Positions 9,086-18,894 are shown, counted from the first letter of the stretch. The stretch is DNA of 21,503 nt from Flavobacteriales bacterium (GCA_016715995.1 JADJXF010000035.1:1-21503); one strand, 5' to 3'. Translations and numbers: made by a program. Notes: generated by a model not told the origin, from the sequence alone.

Positions 9086-9841
9086 CTACCGGAAGCGCTC
9101 GCGCACCGCTGGGCGGTAATTCTCCGATACAGGCAGGCGCTTCTCCACCACCTTGCCTTCGGCGTTCATGGCCTTCACCACGAGGTCATCGCCAACCCGG
9201 CCCTCAATATGCACGGCATTCACACGGAACGACTTGTGCGCGGTGAGGAATTGCTCCTTGGGCAGCCCTTTCTCCTCCATGGCGGTAAAGGAGAAATCGA
9301 CCAGCACGGCGGGTTTGCGGTCAATGAAGTGGATCTCCTTGTTGTTCGATGCAGACCCTGTCTCCTTATCAGCACACAGGTACACAATGCTGTTCAGGGC
9401 GAAAGACTTCTTGCCTTCATCCTTCAAGGTGAGCGTGATTCCCCTGGGCTTCGCCATGGCCCGCACCTCTTGGATGAATTTCGGCAGGACAGCGTTGAGC
9501 TTGTCGGCCGTCACAGGCTTGGTGATGTACTGCACGGGCACCTCCTTCAACTCGGCATTGAGGCTCGCCACGCCTTCGTAGTACTCCCGCATCTTGCCCG
9601 AGACGAAGAGCACCGGGAGGCGCAGTTTGGCGGCTACATCCAGCCCGTTCATAGCGTCACCGTTCAAGTCCACATCGAGCAAGAGGATATCCGGTTGCGC
9701 GGTCCGCACCTTCTCCAGGAATTCCTGCGCGCCCGTTGCCCACGCTACCACTTGCACGAAGCCGGTGTCCTCCAATTCCAGCTTCAGGTCTTGGAGCAGG
9801 GTCATGCTGTCCTCGAGCAGGGCAGCTTTCAAGAGGCTCAT
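9086..9841 (-). CDS. LytTR-family response regulator
   Basis: A 251-residue regulator. The N-terminal receiver domain has the acidic pair E10-D11, the phosphoacceptor D56 in 'DILLLDVDLNG', S81 in 'LFVSG' and the conserved lysine K108 in 'YITKPV'. The C-terminal half (about 130-251) fits a LytTR DNA-binding domain, with 'FLTAHKSFRVNAVHIEG' matching its typical 'HRSYLVN' strand. Its ATG overlaps the stop of the sensor kinase (ATGA), so the two are a coupled pair. LytTR proteins bind direct repeats on DNA; a candidate repeat lies just downstream in front of viperin. The frame is intact. The target genes are not known from the sequence. Confidence 0.92.
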   Translation of the reverse strand: MSLLKAALLEDSMTLLQDLKLELEDTGFVQVVAWATGAQEFLEKVRTAQPDILLLDVDLNGDAMNGLDVAAKLRLPVLFVSGKMREYYEGVASLNAELKEVPVQYITKPVTADKLNAVLPKFIQEVRAMAKPRGITLTLKDEGKKSFALNSIVYLCADKETGSASNNKEIHFIDRKPAVLVDFSFTAMEEKGLPKEQFLTAHKSFRVNAVHIEGRVGDDLVVKAMNAEGKVVEKRLPVSENYRPAVRERFR

Positions 9842-10545
9842 GGCTGGAACTGGATGGTGAGGATGGCATGGTACACGTCGCCCTCGCGGTTGGAATCGAG
9901 ACGGTGCCGATCGGGCAACAGCAAGTCCATGCGTTTCTTCATATTGTGCAAGCCAAGCCCTCCGGGTCCTTCTCTTGGCTTGGACAGCACGCGGTTGGCC
10001 ACATGCACTTGGAAGAACTTCTCGCTCAGCTTCACCTTGATGCGCAGGAACTCAGGGTGGTTCCTATCGCCGTGCTTGAAGGCGTTCTCGATGAGGTAAC
10101 CGGTGGCGAGGTGCGGAATGCACGCAGTATGGTAGTACGGCGAGCGGCGGTCAATGCCGCTGTCGTCCAATTCCATCGCGTTCAGGTTCGGCACGAACAG
10201 TTCGTGCAGCTGCACGTACCGCCGCAGGAAGTCAACCTCTTCTTCCACGCTCACCAGGTTCATCTGACCTTTGTACAGGATGTATTCCAATGTGCTCGAT
10301 AGCGCGCCCATGCCCCGCTCGAGCTTCTTCGATACCGCCTTCAGTTCCGAGAGGATGTTGTTCAGCGCATGCGGCTGCATCTGGAACTTGAGGTGGTGGG
10401 TCTCTAGCAGCTGGTTCTCCCGTTGGGCCTCCTTCAATTGCTTGAGTGCCGCTTCCTTCTCCTTGCGGGCGCTCCGCAGTTTCACATAGAGCCAGATGGG
10501 CAGGCCAAGAATGGCCAACACGAACAGGAGGAAGATGAGTTCCAT
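9838..10545 (-). CDS. LytS/YehU-type sensor histidine kinase
   Basis: A short (235-residue) membrane-anchored kinase of the His_kinase/LytS type. One transmembrane segment lies at residues 1-22 ('MELIFLLFVLAILGLPIWLY'), followed by a charged coiled-coil-like linker (25-55), an H-box 'MQPHALNNILSELK' with H59, an N-box 'ENAFKHG' and a G-box 'GPGGLGLHNMKKRM'. There is no extracytoplasmic sensor domain, so any signal must come through the membrane or from a partner. The H-box lacks the usual aromatic residues of 'NPHFLFN'. ATG at 10545 is chosen because the hydrophobic segment begins there; an in-frame start at 10596 would add 17 hydrophilic residues. Upstream a weak TTG / TAGCTTG pair could be a Bacteroidetes-type promoter, but spacing is long. 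Overlaps its regulator by 4 bases. Confidence 0.9.
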   Translation of the reverse strand: MELIFLLFVLAILGLPIWLYVKLRSARKEKEAALKQLKEAQRENQLLETHHLKFQMQPHALNNILSELKAVSKKLERGMGALSSTLEYILYKGQMNLVSVEEEVDFLRRYVQLHELFVPNLNAMELDDSGIDRRSPYYHTACIPHLATGYLIENAFKHGDRNHPEFLRIKVKLSEKFFQVHVANRVLSKPREGPGGLGLHNMKKRMDLLLPDRHRLDSNREGDVYHAILTIQFQP

Positions 10546-10995
10546 TTGGGGTTCGCGTAGGATCAGTGAAAGTAGGTGCGTTGCCTTTCCGTGCACATCA
10601 AGCTATAAATCCTTCCTCCTCAATAGCTCAACCTTCAGCGCTTTAGCATTCGCTCCCAGCCAATCACCTTTGGCCCCTTGGCCCCAGACCCACGCGCCCT
10701 GCTTCCCGCAAAATAAGACCGCCGTCCGCCTCCAACGCCCCACTCTTGCCAACTTGCCCCATAGCCCAAGCCCATTGACCTTAAGCCGCCGTACGGCCGG
10801 AAACCGGTGAGACCAAGCCGCCCCAGGCCCAAGGCCCGGTTGGTTAATCAAAGCAATACCCTTGTGATATTCATAGCGTTGCACATCCGCGATGCCTAGT
10901 CGGATGAAGGTCGCTAACCTTTCGTTGGCCTCCAGATTTCTGCGGCCGACGAGTTCGTCCGGCGGGATGGCTTGCTCACCCCGGTGGTCGGCCTA
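10546..10995. other. Intergenic region between the kinase gene and the tandem array
   Basis: No convincing gene. A minus-strand frame at 10603-10884 is rich in Gly, Trp and Arg and shows no family resemblance. The 60 bases nearest the kinase probably carry its promoter. A degenerate repeat copy (10975-10995) leads into the array. Confidence 0.5.
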
Positions 10996-11436
10996 GGCGT
11001 CCCAGCTCGTGGTTCAGGCACCCCGGCAGATGGCTCAGGCATCCCGGCGGACGGCTCAGACATCCCGGCGGATGGCTCAGGTTCCCCAGCGGATAGCTCA
11101 GGCATCCCAGCGGATGGCTCAGGCCTCCCGGCGGCTGGCTCAGGTCCCCCGGCGGATGGCTCAGGCATCCCAGCGGACGGCTCAGGCATCCCGGCGGACG
11201 GCTCAGGCATCCCGGCGGACGGCTCAGGTATCCCGGCGGACGGCTCAGGCATCCCGGCGGACGGCTCAGGCATCCCGGCGGATGGCTAGGGCACCCCAGC
11301 GGATGGCTCAGGCATTCCGGCAGCCGGCTCAGGCACCCCGGCGGACGGCTCAGGCATCCCGGCGGACGGCTCAGGTATCCCGGCGGACGGCTCAGGCATC
11401 CCGGCGGATGATTCAGGCATCCCAGCGGATGGTTTA
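10996..11436. repeat. Tandem array, 21 units of 21 bp
   Basis: Twenty-one consecutive units of exactly 21 bp, with no insertion or deletion over 441 bases. The commonest unit encodes G-I-P-A-D-G-S on the plus strand or M-P-E-P-S-A-G on the minus strand. Units 10, 11, 13 and 18 are identical; the others differ mainly at unit positions 3, 4-5, 9 and 15. Positions 3, 9 and 15 are third codon positions in both of these frames. Unit 14 (11269-11289) carries a two-base change (CTCAGG to CTAGGG) that puts a TAG in both. There are no unique spacers, so it is not a CRISPR array. It may be a minisatellite or part of a repetitive-protein gene (minus-strand frame 11561-10914, plus-strand frame from about 10921), possibly decayed. 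Confidence 0.95.
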
Positions 11437-11833
11437 GGCATCCCGGCGGGCTGCTTCATACTCGCAGGATCTTCGCCGAAGCTATCCACCGCCATGTCTC
11501 CGCATGGGTCTCGCCGCGCATGGTCTAGTGCGTGGCGGGCGTACCCTGCCTCAGCAGGCAAGCATGCGGCACCATAATCATGGAGGGAAGGGTTTCCGTG
11601 GCGATCATCCTCGAGGCCGAAGGATCACCGAGTTCGGCAGACCTATGCGGAGGTGTTCGTTGGGGCGACGCTTGAGGAAGGCAATGCTTGGGCTTCATGA
11701 CCCCTGAACCGCAGCAAGTGTCTCCCCTGCTGAACTGCGCAACGGCCGGGTGGCACACCATTTTGAGGTGCCCACAGCCAGCACTGCTGAAGCGTCTCCC
11801 CTCCTGCCTTCGGCGCCGTGCACCAGCGCCCCC
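11437..11833. other. Intergenic region downstream of the tandem array
   Basis: Partial repeat similarity fades within about 15 bases after 11436. The minus-strand frame that would lead into the array begins near 11561 with a non-repetitive segment lacking a signal peptide or recognisable domain. From 11562 to the T9SS gene stop at 11834 I see no gene, RNA or clear terminator. Confidence 0.4.
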
Positions 11834-14053
11834 CTACTCCCTCACTACCCTTCTCCCCTCCCCGTTCAGCAGCACGGTATAGGCGCCCGGCGCCAGGCCC
11901 GGCAACGCGATGGATTGCTGCCCGGCATTTACCCGCGCAAGCAGCACTTCGCGTCCGGCGGCATCGAGCAGGCGCAGCGCTCCCGCTTGCGGCGCGTGCA
12001 GCCAGAGCGCATCATGGAGCAGCGCGGCCCGGAAGGCCTCGTGGTACGCGGCCGCGACATTGGTGGAGTTGTACAGGTAATCGGCTGAGTTGCTGAAGCA
12101 GCCATCGGCATCCACCACCAGCACGGTATAGGTTCCGTTCGCGGTGGCGGTCCAGCTCTGCAATGTGCCGCTGGGGAGGAAGGCGCCATCGAGGTACCAT
12201 TGGTAGCTCACGCCGGGCGGGTTCACGGTGAGCTCCGATCCGTTCTGCGTGATCACCGGCACCGCGCCGAGGGTGGTGACGCTGAAGCCGCCGCTGTAGC
12301 TGAAGTAGGCATCGCTCACGGTGAGCGTGATGCCGGCGGTGCCGGGCGCGTTGTCCTGCAGGTTGCTGATGCCGATGGCGAAGGTGGTGGCGTTGAGCTG
12401 CTGCACGCTGAGGTCGGCATCGGCCACCACGCTCTGGTCGCTGCTGCTCACGGTGGGGTTGCTCACGGCGGCGCCCACGTTGGTGACGATCACGTTCACG
12501 TCGGCCAGGCCGATGTCGCGGCAGAAGGGCTGCGGCATGGGGAAGCTGAAGAGGGCATCGTCGTCGCGGTTGAGCACGGCGAAGTCCTCCGGGCCCATGG
12601 CGGCGTATTGCGCATCGGCGGTGGCGGCGTTCATGGTGGCCACCAGCGCGAGGGCGATGTCGCCATCGTCCAGCGCATCATCGAGCCCGGTGACGGTGAC
12701 ATCCTGCGGCACGTTCCAGTCGGTGGTGGTGAAGGTCAGCTGCGCCACGTCGATGCTCGCCTCGGTGTCGTCGCTCACGCTCAGGTCCACCACCACGTTG
12801 CCGGTGGGCTGCGTGCCCAGGCGCAGGGCCACCACGCCGGTGGCGCCGGTCTCATCCACCACGGTGGCGGTGTTGGTGCCGGCCTGCACGCCGGGGAAGC
12901 TCACGCCGCTCCACACGCGCGCGTTGATGCCCTCCGTATCGCCCTGGAAGCCATTGCCCTCCCATACTACCACGAAGCCGCCATCGGGCGCTTCTCCACC
13001 GCCGGGTAGGCCTGCACGCCAGCGATGCGTGGTGTTGGAGCACCTGCACGCCGCTGTTCTGGAAATTTAGCTGCTGGCGTAGAAGCCGCGCACGTTGTAG
13101 TTCTCCGGTGTCGTTGAGGCTGGTCCAGGTGCCCATCATTTATCGCGAAAATCGCCGTTGTCGAAGAGGGCGCACTCGCTGGTGTAATAGGCGTAGCTGC
13201 TGGCGAAGATGCCGGTGGTGCCCATCAATGTGGCGCCGTTGGCATCCAGGATCCAGGCCTGGAACACGTCGGTGCCGTTCACGCCCCACTTGGTGCTGAT
13301 GAGGATCTCGTCGCTGGCGTTGGTGCTCACGTCGATGCAGTTGAGCGAGCTGTTCTGGTTGTACACCACCGTCTCGTTGATCTGCGCGAGCAGGTCGGCA
13401 TCGAAGGTCTTGCGGTAGATGCGCTGCGGGTAGTTGTCGCGGCCGTAGATGGCCACGAGCGTGCCGTCGCTCTTGTACCTGATGTTGGGGTGGTCGTAAT
13501 CGTTGTTAGCGTCCTCGGTGACGAGCACGGCGGGGCCGGTGAAATTGTTGGTGCCGAGGTCGTAGTTGCGGATGTTGAGCACGTCGTTGCCGCTGCCGTA
13601 GAGCAGGGTGAGCGTGTTGCCGCGCACGGCCATGTCCCACTGGCCGTTGCCGCCGAGGTTGAGGGTGGCGCCGAGGGTGTTGTCCGCTTCGAGCACGCGC
13701 AGGTACAGGCCGCTGGCGGTGTTCCAGGCGATGAGGAATCGGCCGGCGGTCCAGTAGAGCACCTTCACCACGTATTGCTCCTGGGTGCTGCTGCCGGTGG
13801 CCACGAGCAATTCGTTGCTGATGGCGATGTGCGCGCTGTTGTAGCGGCGGAAGTAGATGCTGGCATCGGGGCCGTCCTGCTGCCAGCTCTTCCACACCAC
13901 CACGTAATCGTCGCTGGGCCCCATGGCCAGCTGCGGCAGGTACTGGTCGCTGGGCACGTTCTGGTTCACGCGGAACTCGTTGGTGACGGGGTTCCAGATC
14001 TGCGCGCTGGAAGCGAAGGGCAGCAGGAAGACGAGGAAGAGGAGGTGGCGCAT
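11834..14053 (-). CDS. T9SS-secreted beta-rich repeat protein (interrupted by frameshifts)
   Basis: A secreted protein of about 740 residues. ATG at 14053 begins a signal peptide 'MRHLLFLVFLLPFASSAQ'. The N-terminal 300 residues carry blade-like repeats ('DDYVVVWKSWQQDG', later 'DGGFVVVWEGNG'), typical of beta-propeller-like surface proteins. The middle ('DWNVPQDVTVTGLDDALDDGD') resembles Calx-beta type repeats. The last 80 residues, 'LRLLDAAGREVLLARV...GLAPGAYTVLL', form a T9SS type A sorting domain, which directs export across the outer membrane and attachment to the cell surface. Between about 13000 and 13140 the frame slips several times, and homologous sequence resumes at 12973. I read it as one gene with sequencing errors, though a real pseudogene cannot be excluded. 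Substrate or partner unknown. Confidence 0.8.
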
Positions 14054-14144
14054 GGGGGTGGGATTGGCCGAAAGGTGTGCAATTCATCGGCACGCGGGAG
14101 GATTGACCAGCACCTGCGCGCTCGAATACTTGAACCTTATTCCC

Positions 14145-15173
14145 TCAGCGCATCACGAACCGCAGTGCCAATGCCGATCCGCGATCGCTTTGCGCGCGGA
14201 GCAGATAGACACCGGCCCTCAGGCCCGGCAACCGAATGCGCTTCTCCGCGGCACCAAGCGTCCATTCGCCGACGCGGCGGCCCAGGGCATCGGTGAGCTG
14301 CAATTGCTGCACGGTGCTCCCCTGCTCGCATCGCACGACCAGCTCGTGCGCCGCCGCATCGTAGCGGGCATCCACGGCCGGTGCATCGGCGATGGGCTCG
14401 ACGCCTGTGATGGTGAAGCGCGGCGTGAAACGGTACACCGTGTTCGGCGCCGGCAGGTTGAAGAGCGTGCTCCAGTTGATGATCGGGAGCGAGTCGAGCG
14501 TGGGCGCCAGGGCGTCCTCCGTGAGCCAGAGCTTCTCGTAGATGGAGAGGAAATCATCGGGCCCGTAGAAGACCCCGCAGTTCGGCCCATCGGTGCCGTC
14601 GTAGTCCAGGTCGCTGCCGGAATTGGGCCCATAGCGCATCTCGATCACGCCGGTGGCCTGGTAATACCAGATCTGGCAGTTCGCGAAATTGTCCGGTGGT
14701 CCGTCCTCGAGCCGCCAGTTGCGCCATTGGGCCTTCAGCACCCGTTCCCCGGCGCTGCCCGTGATCTCGTAGCGCACATCCGATGTGCCGTCGATGGCGA
14801 GCAGGTCCGTGGTGAGCGCATCGAAGAAGATGGCCGAGCTGTCGTTGTCCACGCGCACGTATCCCTTGCTGCCGATGATGATGGTCTTCAAGCCGCCCAT
14901 GGGGAACGGAACATCGTAGAACCAAAGTGTCTCGCCATCGAGCTCATGTACGAAGTGGAACTCGGACATGCCGTGATCGCAGATGATGCCGCCGGGGAGT
15001 TCCGCGTACGGCGCGATGGTCTGCTCGAACGAATAGGAATTCTGCGCGTGCATCGGCCCTGCGAGCACCAGGATGAAGAGCCCTGAGAGAATCCTGCTGA
15101 ATACCTGACCGCTTGCGGCATGCCGGGCATGCCGGTGATCGGCTTCGTTCATGTTTGTGCTGACTTGCTGCAT
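14145..15173 (-). CDS. T9SS-secreted protein of unknown function
   Basis: An intact frame of about 335-342 residues. ATG at 15173 or 15152 precedes a signal peptide ending 'LSGLFILVLAGPMHAQ'; the frame is open further upstream but without signal-like sequence. The body has no domain I recognise. It is rich in aromatic and acidic residues ('DLDYDGTDGPNCG', 'QIWYYQATGVIEMRYG') and probably beta-sheet. The C-terminus, 'LQLTDALGRRVGEW...LPGLRAGVYLLRA', is a T9SS type A sorting domain, so the protein should be exported and anchored at the surface or released. It lies 91 bases upstream of the start of the preceding secreted-protein gene on the same strand and may share its transcript. Confidence 0.85.
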   Translation of the reverse strand: MQQVSTNMNEADHRHARHAASGQVFSRILSGLFILVLAGPMHAQNSYSFEQTIAPYAELPGGIICDHGMSEFHFVHELDGETLWFYDVPFPMGGLKTIIIGSKGYVRVDNDSSAIFFDALTTDLLAIDGTSDVRYEITGSAGERVLKAQWRNWRLEDGPPDNFANCQIWYYQATGVIEMRYGPNSGSDLDYDGTDGPNCGVFYGPDDFLSIYEKLWLTEDALAPTLDSLPIINWSTLFNLPAPNTVYRFTPRFTITGVEPIADAPAVDARYDAAAHELVVRCEQGSTVQQLQLTDALGRRVGEWTLGAAEKRIRLPGLRAGVYLLRAQSDRGSALALRFVMR

Positions 15174-15480
15174 GCGGGTTTCGTTTGCGCCAAATGTGAT
15201 CCGCGGTCCTTGGCGCAGAGGGCCCGAACCGAGGAACGGCTTGGGATCGATGAGCAGCGTGAGGCCGCGGGCCATACAGTTGGCGGAGGATGCGCTTGGA
15301 GAACCAAGTGGTGCGATGGGCGGCGGGAGCGCATGTCATGCCCCGGCTGCGACACGGAGCTCAGCTCCTAAATTCGTCTGGACCTGCGCGAAGCCCCGAG
15401 CCGCCCACCTCCTACCCCAGCTGCCTGAACCCGCCATGCGCAGCGCCGCAAGCGGGCACACCGGCACATCCTGATCGACC
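15174..15480. other. Divergent intergenic region
   Basis: Separates the minus-strand T9SS gene from the plus-strand acetyltransferase and so should hold promoters for both. I could not identify a clear TTG / TAnnTTTG pair for either, nor any RNA gene. Confidence 0.4.
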
Positions 15481-15963
15481 ATGGCGAATAGCATCTCCTT
15501 CGAACCCATGAATCTGGATCATCTGAGGGTGATGGATGAATGGAAGTACAATGCGTATTTCCCTGATTTCGACTTGTCGGCGTATCATGCTTCCCATGAA
15601 AAAGGCTTGACCCCATTGCCCGGCCCTGCCGGATGCGAAGGATTCGCGGTGAAAGACGGCGAAGCGTTGATCGGGCTATTCGAATACTACCGTGATGTGG
15701 ATGGCCAACCCGAGATTGGCATGGCGCTGAATCCGCGATTCATCTACCAGGGATTGGGCAAGCAGGTCATGCGTGCCGGAATTGACTTCCTTCTTCACCA
15801 AAGGGACTATCGCGAGCGGTTCATCTACCTCACCGTAGCCATCAAGAATGTCCCGGCCGTGAGGTTCTACCAGAAATTCGGGTTCAGCACCTACCGGGAT
15901 GTCGTCGACCAGGATGGAGTCATAACGGATCTGAAGATGAAGTATGAACTCCGAGGTGCCTGA
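15481..15963 (+). CDS. GNAT-family N-acetyltransferase
   Basis: The only convincing plus-strand gene. It encodes 160 residues, the usual size of a single GNAT domain. The acetyl-CoA binding motif A is visible as 'PRFIYQGLGKQVM' (Q-G-L-G-K), preceded by the strand 'EIGMALNP'. A C-terminal 'VPAVRFYQKFGFSTYRD' is the typical helix-strand after motif B. It transfers an acetyl group from acetyl-CoA to an amine; the substrate (small molecule, antibiotic or protein N-terminus) cannot be told. ATG at 15481 is the first start and is followed by domain sequence; no Shine-Dalgarno is apparent. The frame is intact. It points toward the CotH gene and ends in a strong hairpin. Confidence 0.9.
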   Translation: MANSISFEPMNLDHLRVMDEWKYNAYFPDFDLSAYHASHEKGLTPLPGPAGCEGFAVKDGEALIGLFEYYRDVDGQPEIGMALNPRFIYQGLGKQVMRAGIDFLLHQRDYRERFIYLTVAIKNVPAVRFYQKFGFSTYRDVVDQDGVITDLKMKYELRGA

Positions 15964-15976
15964 GGCACCGCCTCGG
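15951..15976 (+). terminator. Hairpin over the GNAT stop codon
   Basis: GGTGCC and GGCACC flank the TGA stop as a perfect 6-bp stem with a 3-base loop. CCGA/TCGG extend it to 10 bp with a 3-base bulge. No U-tract follows. The position between convergent genes suggests termination or mRNA end protection, but the lack of a U-run leaves this uncertain. Confidence 0.45.
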
Positions 15977-16110
15977 GATGGTACCAGCGACGCCGCTCCA
16001 TGCGAACAGCTCCGAATGGGTCAGGCCGCGCAGGGCATTTGCGCTGCCAAGCGGATCCTGCGGAGATGGAGCCCACGCCGGTCCACTCGTCATTCGCTGG
16101 GCCTATCAAG

Positions 16111-18894
16111 CTACCTCACCACCGTCACATGCCCGTGCAGGATCCATCGTTCCTGCGTGAAGGCATCGCGCACATCGATGCGGTAGAGGTAGACGCCGAT
16201 GGGCACTTCGTGGCCACCGGCCGTGCCGTCCCACCCTTCGTGGAAGTCGTTGCTGGCGAAGAGCTGCTGGCCCCAGCGATCGAAGAGGCGCAGGTCATAG
16301 GCCTCGAGGTCCACGCGGTCGCCCAGCGGGATCCACAGGTCGTTGAACCCATCGTTGTTCGGCGTGAAGGCGTTGGGCACGTAGTAGCCGTGGTCGTGCG
16401 GGTGGAAGTGCGCGATGATGGTGTCCGGCGCGAAGAAGGTGATGGAAAGCGAGTCCTGCAGCGTGTCGGCGGGCAAGAAGGGGTTGAGGCCACCGCCGCG
16501 GATCCCCCAGGCGACGAAGTCGAAGTAGAGCTTGGGGATGGCCGCGAGGTCGAAGGGCTGCGCTTCGGGCACTGAGGCGGAGACCGGAAAGCTGGAGTAG
16601 AGGTGGTCGCCGAGGAGGATCTCGCCACCGCCGTGCGGCACCACATCGAGCACCACGTCGTAGCGGATCTCGGGGGTGAAGTGGGCGATGATCGTGTCGG
16701 CATGCAGGAGCATGAACCACATGGCCGAGTCCGATTCCGAAGGCAGCACCGTGTGGTTGCTGGTGCTCCAATGGCTGAAGTCCCAGGTGGGATAGGCTTC
16801 TTCCGCGAAATGGAGGTTGGTGCTGTCGAAGTAGGTGCCGCTGAACGGGAAGTCCACGAGGTCCATGGTGTTGAAGTGCACCATGCCGCTGCCGGGCGGG
16901 TCAACGAGGATCACGATGTCCCGCGGCTCCACGCCGTAGCAGTTCTCGATGCCTTCCACGATGTACGCGCAGCGCGCGATGAGGAAATCGCGCACTTCCT
17001 GCACGTTCGCCGCCCACTCATCGTAGGTGCCGCCCCAGCGCTGGCAGTGGCGGTCCATCTCCGGGTCGATCAAGGCGATCAGGCTGTCCAGGTGGCCCAC
17101 GGTGGTTTCGCAGTCGAGGCCGTGGTTGATCAGTTCGGCGTAGCGCGCGAGGTATTGCGATCCCAGATTCGTCATTGTCCATCAGCGCGTTGAACATGGC
17201 GAAGTGCGTGCTGGCGAAGTTGGTGGCGCTGGGCGTGCCCCCGATGTTCTCGTTGGTGTGGTCGCAGGGATCGTTCAGCGGCGTGCTCTCGGGGAAGCCG
17301 AACTCGTTGTGCGGCGACCCCAGGATCCAATCCATGTCCCAGCAGCAATAGCCCCACTTCTTGTGGTCGCCATCGGGGTCCTTGCCGCGCCACCACATGG
17401 TGTTGAAGGCGAGCCACGATCCGTGGCCACGTACTCGTTCAGGATCGTGGTCGATCATGCTCAAGGTGCTCAGCGAGTCCTTCACCACGGCGTAGTTGGC
17501 CGGGTCGCTCATGTCGTTGCCGGTGATGAAGAGGTAGAGCTCCCACCACGGCGCGGTGCTGCCGTAGTCGGCCCAGATGCTGCCGTACTCCTGGATCAGG
17601 TCCACGCTCTCCCCGGGCTGGTCGTAGTAGTACTCGGTGAAGTCGTTGTCGTCCACCTTCTCCCGCGTCTCATACACGCCCCAGTACTGGCCGTTCACGT
17701 ACACCAGGCAGGGCTCGTAGCTGCGCTCATCGAGCTTCAGGCCGATCACCTGGCTCAGGCTCTGCACGTAGGCATCGCGGATGTGCGCGCCGTTGTATCC
17801 GGGGAAATTGTCGCCGGCGGCGCTCTTGAGGATGATGCGCTCGAAGTCGTTGCGGTCGCTCCCGCGGAAGAGCTGGTTCTCGATCTCGTCGTCGTAGCCG
17901 AACTCGTCGCGCACGATGTAGTCGATGTTGCGCTGGTCGTTGCTGTTGCTGGTGCCGCTATGCTCGTTGAATTCGCCGAGCGATTCATCCAGCAAGGCCT
18001 GTCCCGCATCGAAGTACTCGATGTTGCCCTCGGCGATCGTGGTGTTGCCGCCGTTGTTCAGGATCATGTGACATCCGCACCTGCGGCGATGCTCCACACC
18101 GGGCGGGTGTGCGTTTCGTTGATGAAGTAGGTGCTGGTCTCGATGAAGCTCGGCGGCACGCCCGGTGTTGCGCTGAAGGCGACGGCGCGCACGCACGTGG
18201 TGGCGTTCACATTGAACGGGCCGGCGTATAGCGTGCTCGCGGCCGTGGGCTCTTCGCCATCAAGCGTGTACCGCACCGTGCATCCAGCGGGCACGGCTAT
18301 GCTCACGCTCGTGCTCCCGGCGTATCCGCCAGCGACGGGGCTCATCAGGGGCGTTTCGGCGTAGTAGGAGGATGGACCCGTGTTCACCGCTGCGGGCGTG
18401 GGCGAGAGGAAGATGCTCCAGGTGACGGCGCCATCGGCGGTGCGGCCCCAGCTGTGGTTCTTCTGCGTGGGCTGCGCGAACTGGAACGAATCGATCAAGC
18501 TCATCGCGGGATCGGACAGCACCACGGATTCCTGCTTGGTTTGGGTGAGCTTGAAGTTCGGTGTGCGGCATGCCGATGATGCCCGCGTTCTTCCCGCTGC
18601 ACACGCATCACCAGATGCCCGTTCGCTGCGATGGAAATGCTGCCGGGCACCGTCCACTTGCCGGGATCGGCATCGTCGTCGCTCAGGTGCCAGCCGCTCA
18701 GGTCCACGCTGCCCACCGGCGTTGTACAGCTCCACCCAGTCCTCGTACTCGCCGCCCAGGTTGACTGGGTCCCAGTTGGCCGCGCTCACTTCGTTGATCA
18801 CCACCTGCGCGCACACCGGTGCTCCGGAGCAGATGGCCATGGCCCAACAGGCCAGGAAGGAAAGGCGGCGCAGCAAGTGTTTCATCCGTTTCAT
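16111..18894 (-). CDS. Secreted CotH-kinase family protein with lamin-tail domain and CHU_C sorting signal
   Basis: About 927 residues after frame repair. ATG at 18894 (or 18885) starts a signal peptide ending 'ICSGAPVCAQ'. Next come a lamin-tail domain ('VVINEVSAANWDPVNLGGEYEDWVELYNAG', read in two frames to 'VDLSGWHLSDDD'), a chitobiase/hexosaminidase C-terminal-like module ('VRYTLDGEEPTAASTLYAGPF', residues about 185-270) and a CotH kinase domain ('GVYETREKVDDNDF', 'LFITGNDMSDPANY', 'WDMDWILG' near residue 520). The C-terminus is 'NAFTPNNDGFNDLWIP', the gliding-motility-associated CHU_C (type B) T9SS signal. CotH proteins are atypical kinases that phosphorylate secreted proteins; activity here is inferred. 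The frame slips near 18722, 18600, 18565, 18065 and 17170, with homology resuming each time. Confidence 0.85.

Noticed and set aside
10603..10884. Minus-strand frame upstream of the kinase gene
   Set aside because: Trp/Gly/Arg-rich, unrelated to any family I know, and probably chance openness in GC-rich DNA.
10996..11436. Possible CRISPR array
   Set aside because: Units abut each other with no unique spacers, and there are no cas genes nearby.
11009..11437. Plus-strand 142-codon frame with Ala-Gln-Ala-Ser-Arg-Arg repeats, open through the whole array
   Set aside because: In this frame the common unit differences fall at second codon positions and change amino acids, so the substitution pattern argues against it being the selected frame.
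12200..13009. Plus-strand open frame of 269 codons rich in Gly, Val, His and Ala
   Set aside because: Antisense to the T9SS protein, whose signal peptide and sorting domain are on the minus strand.
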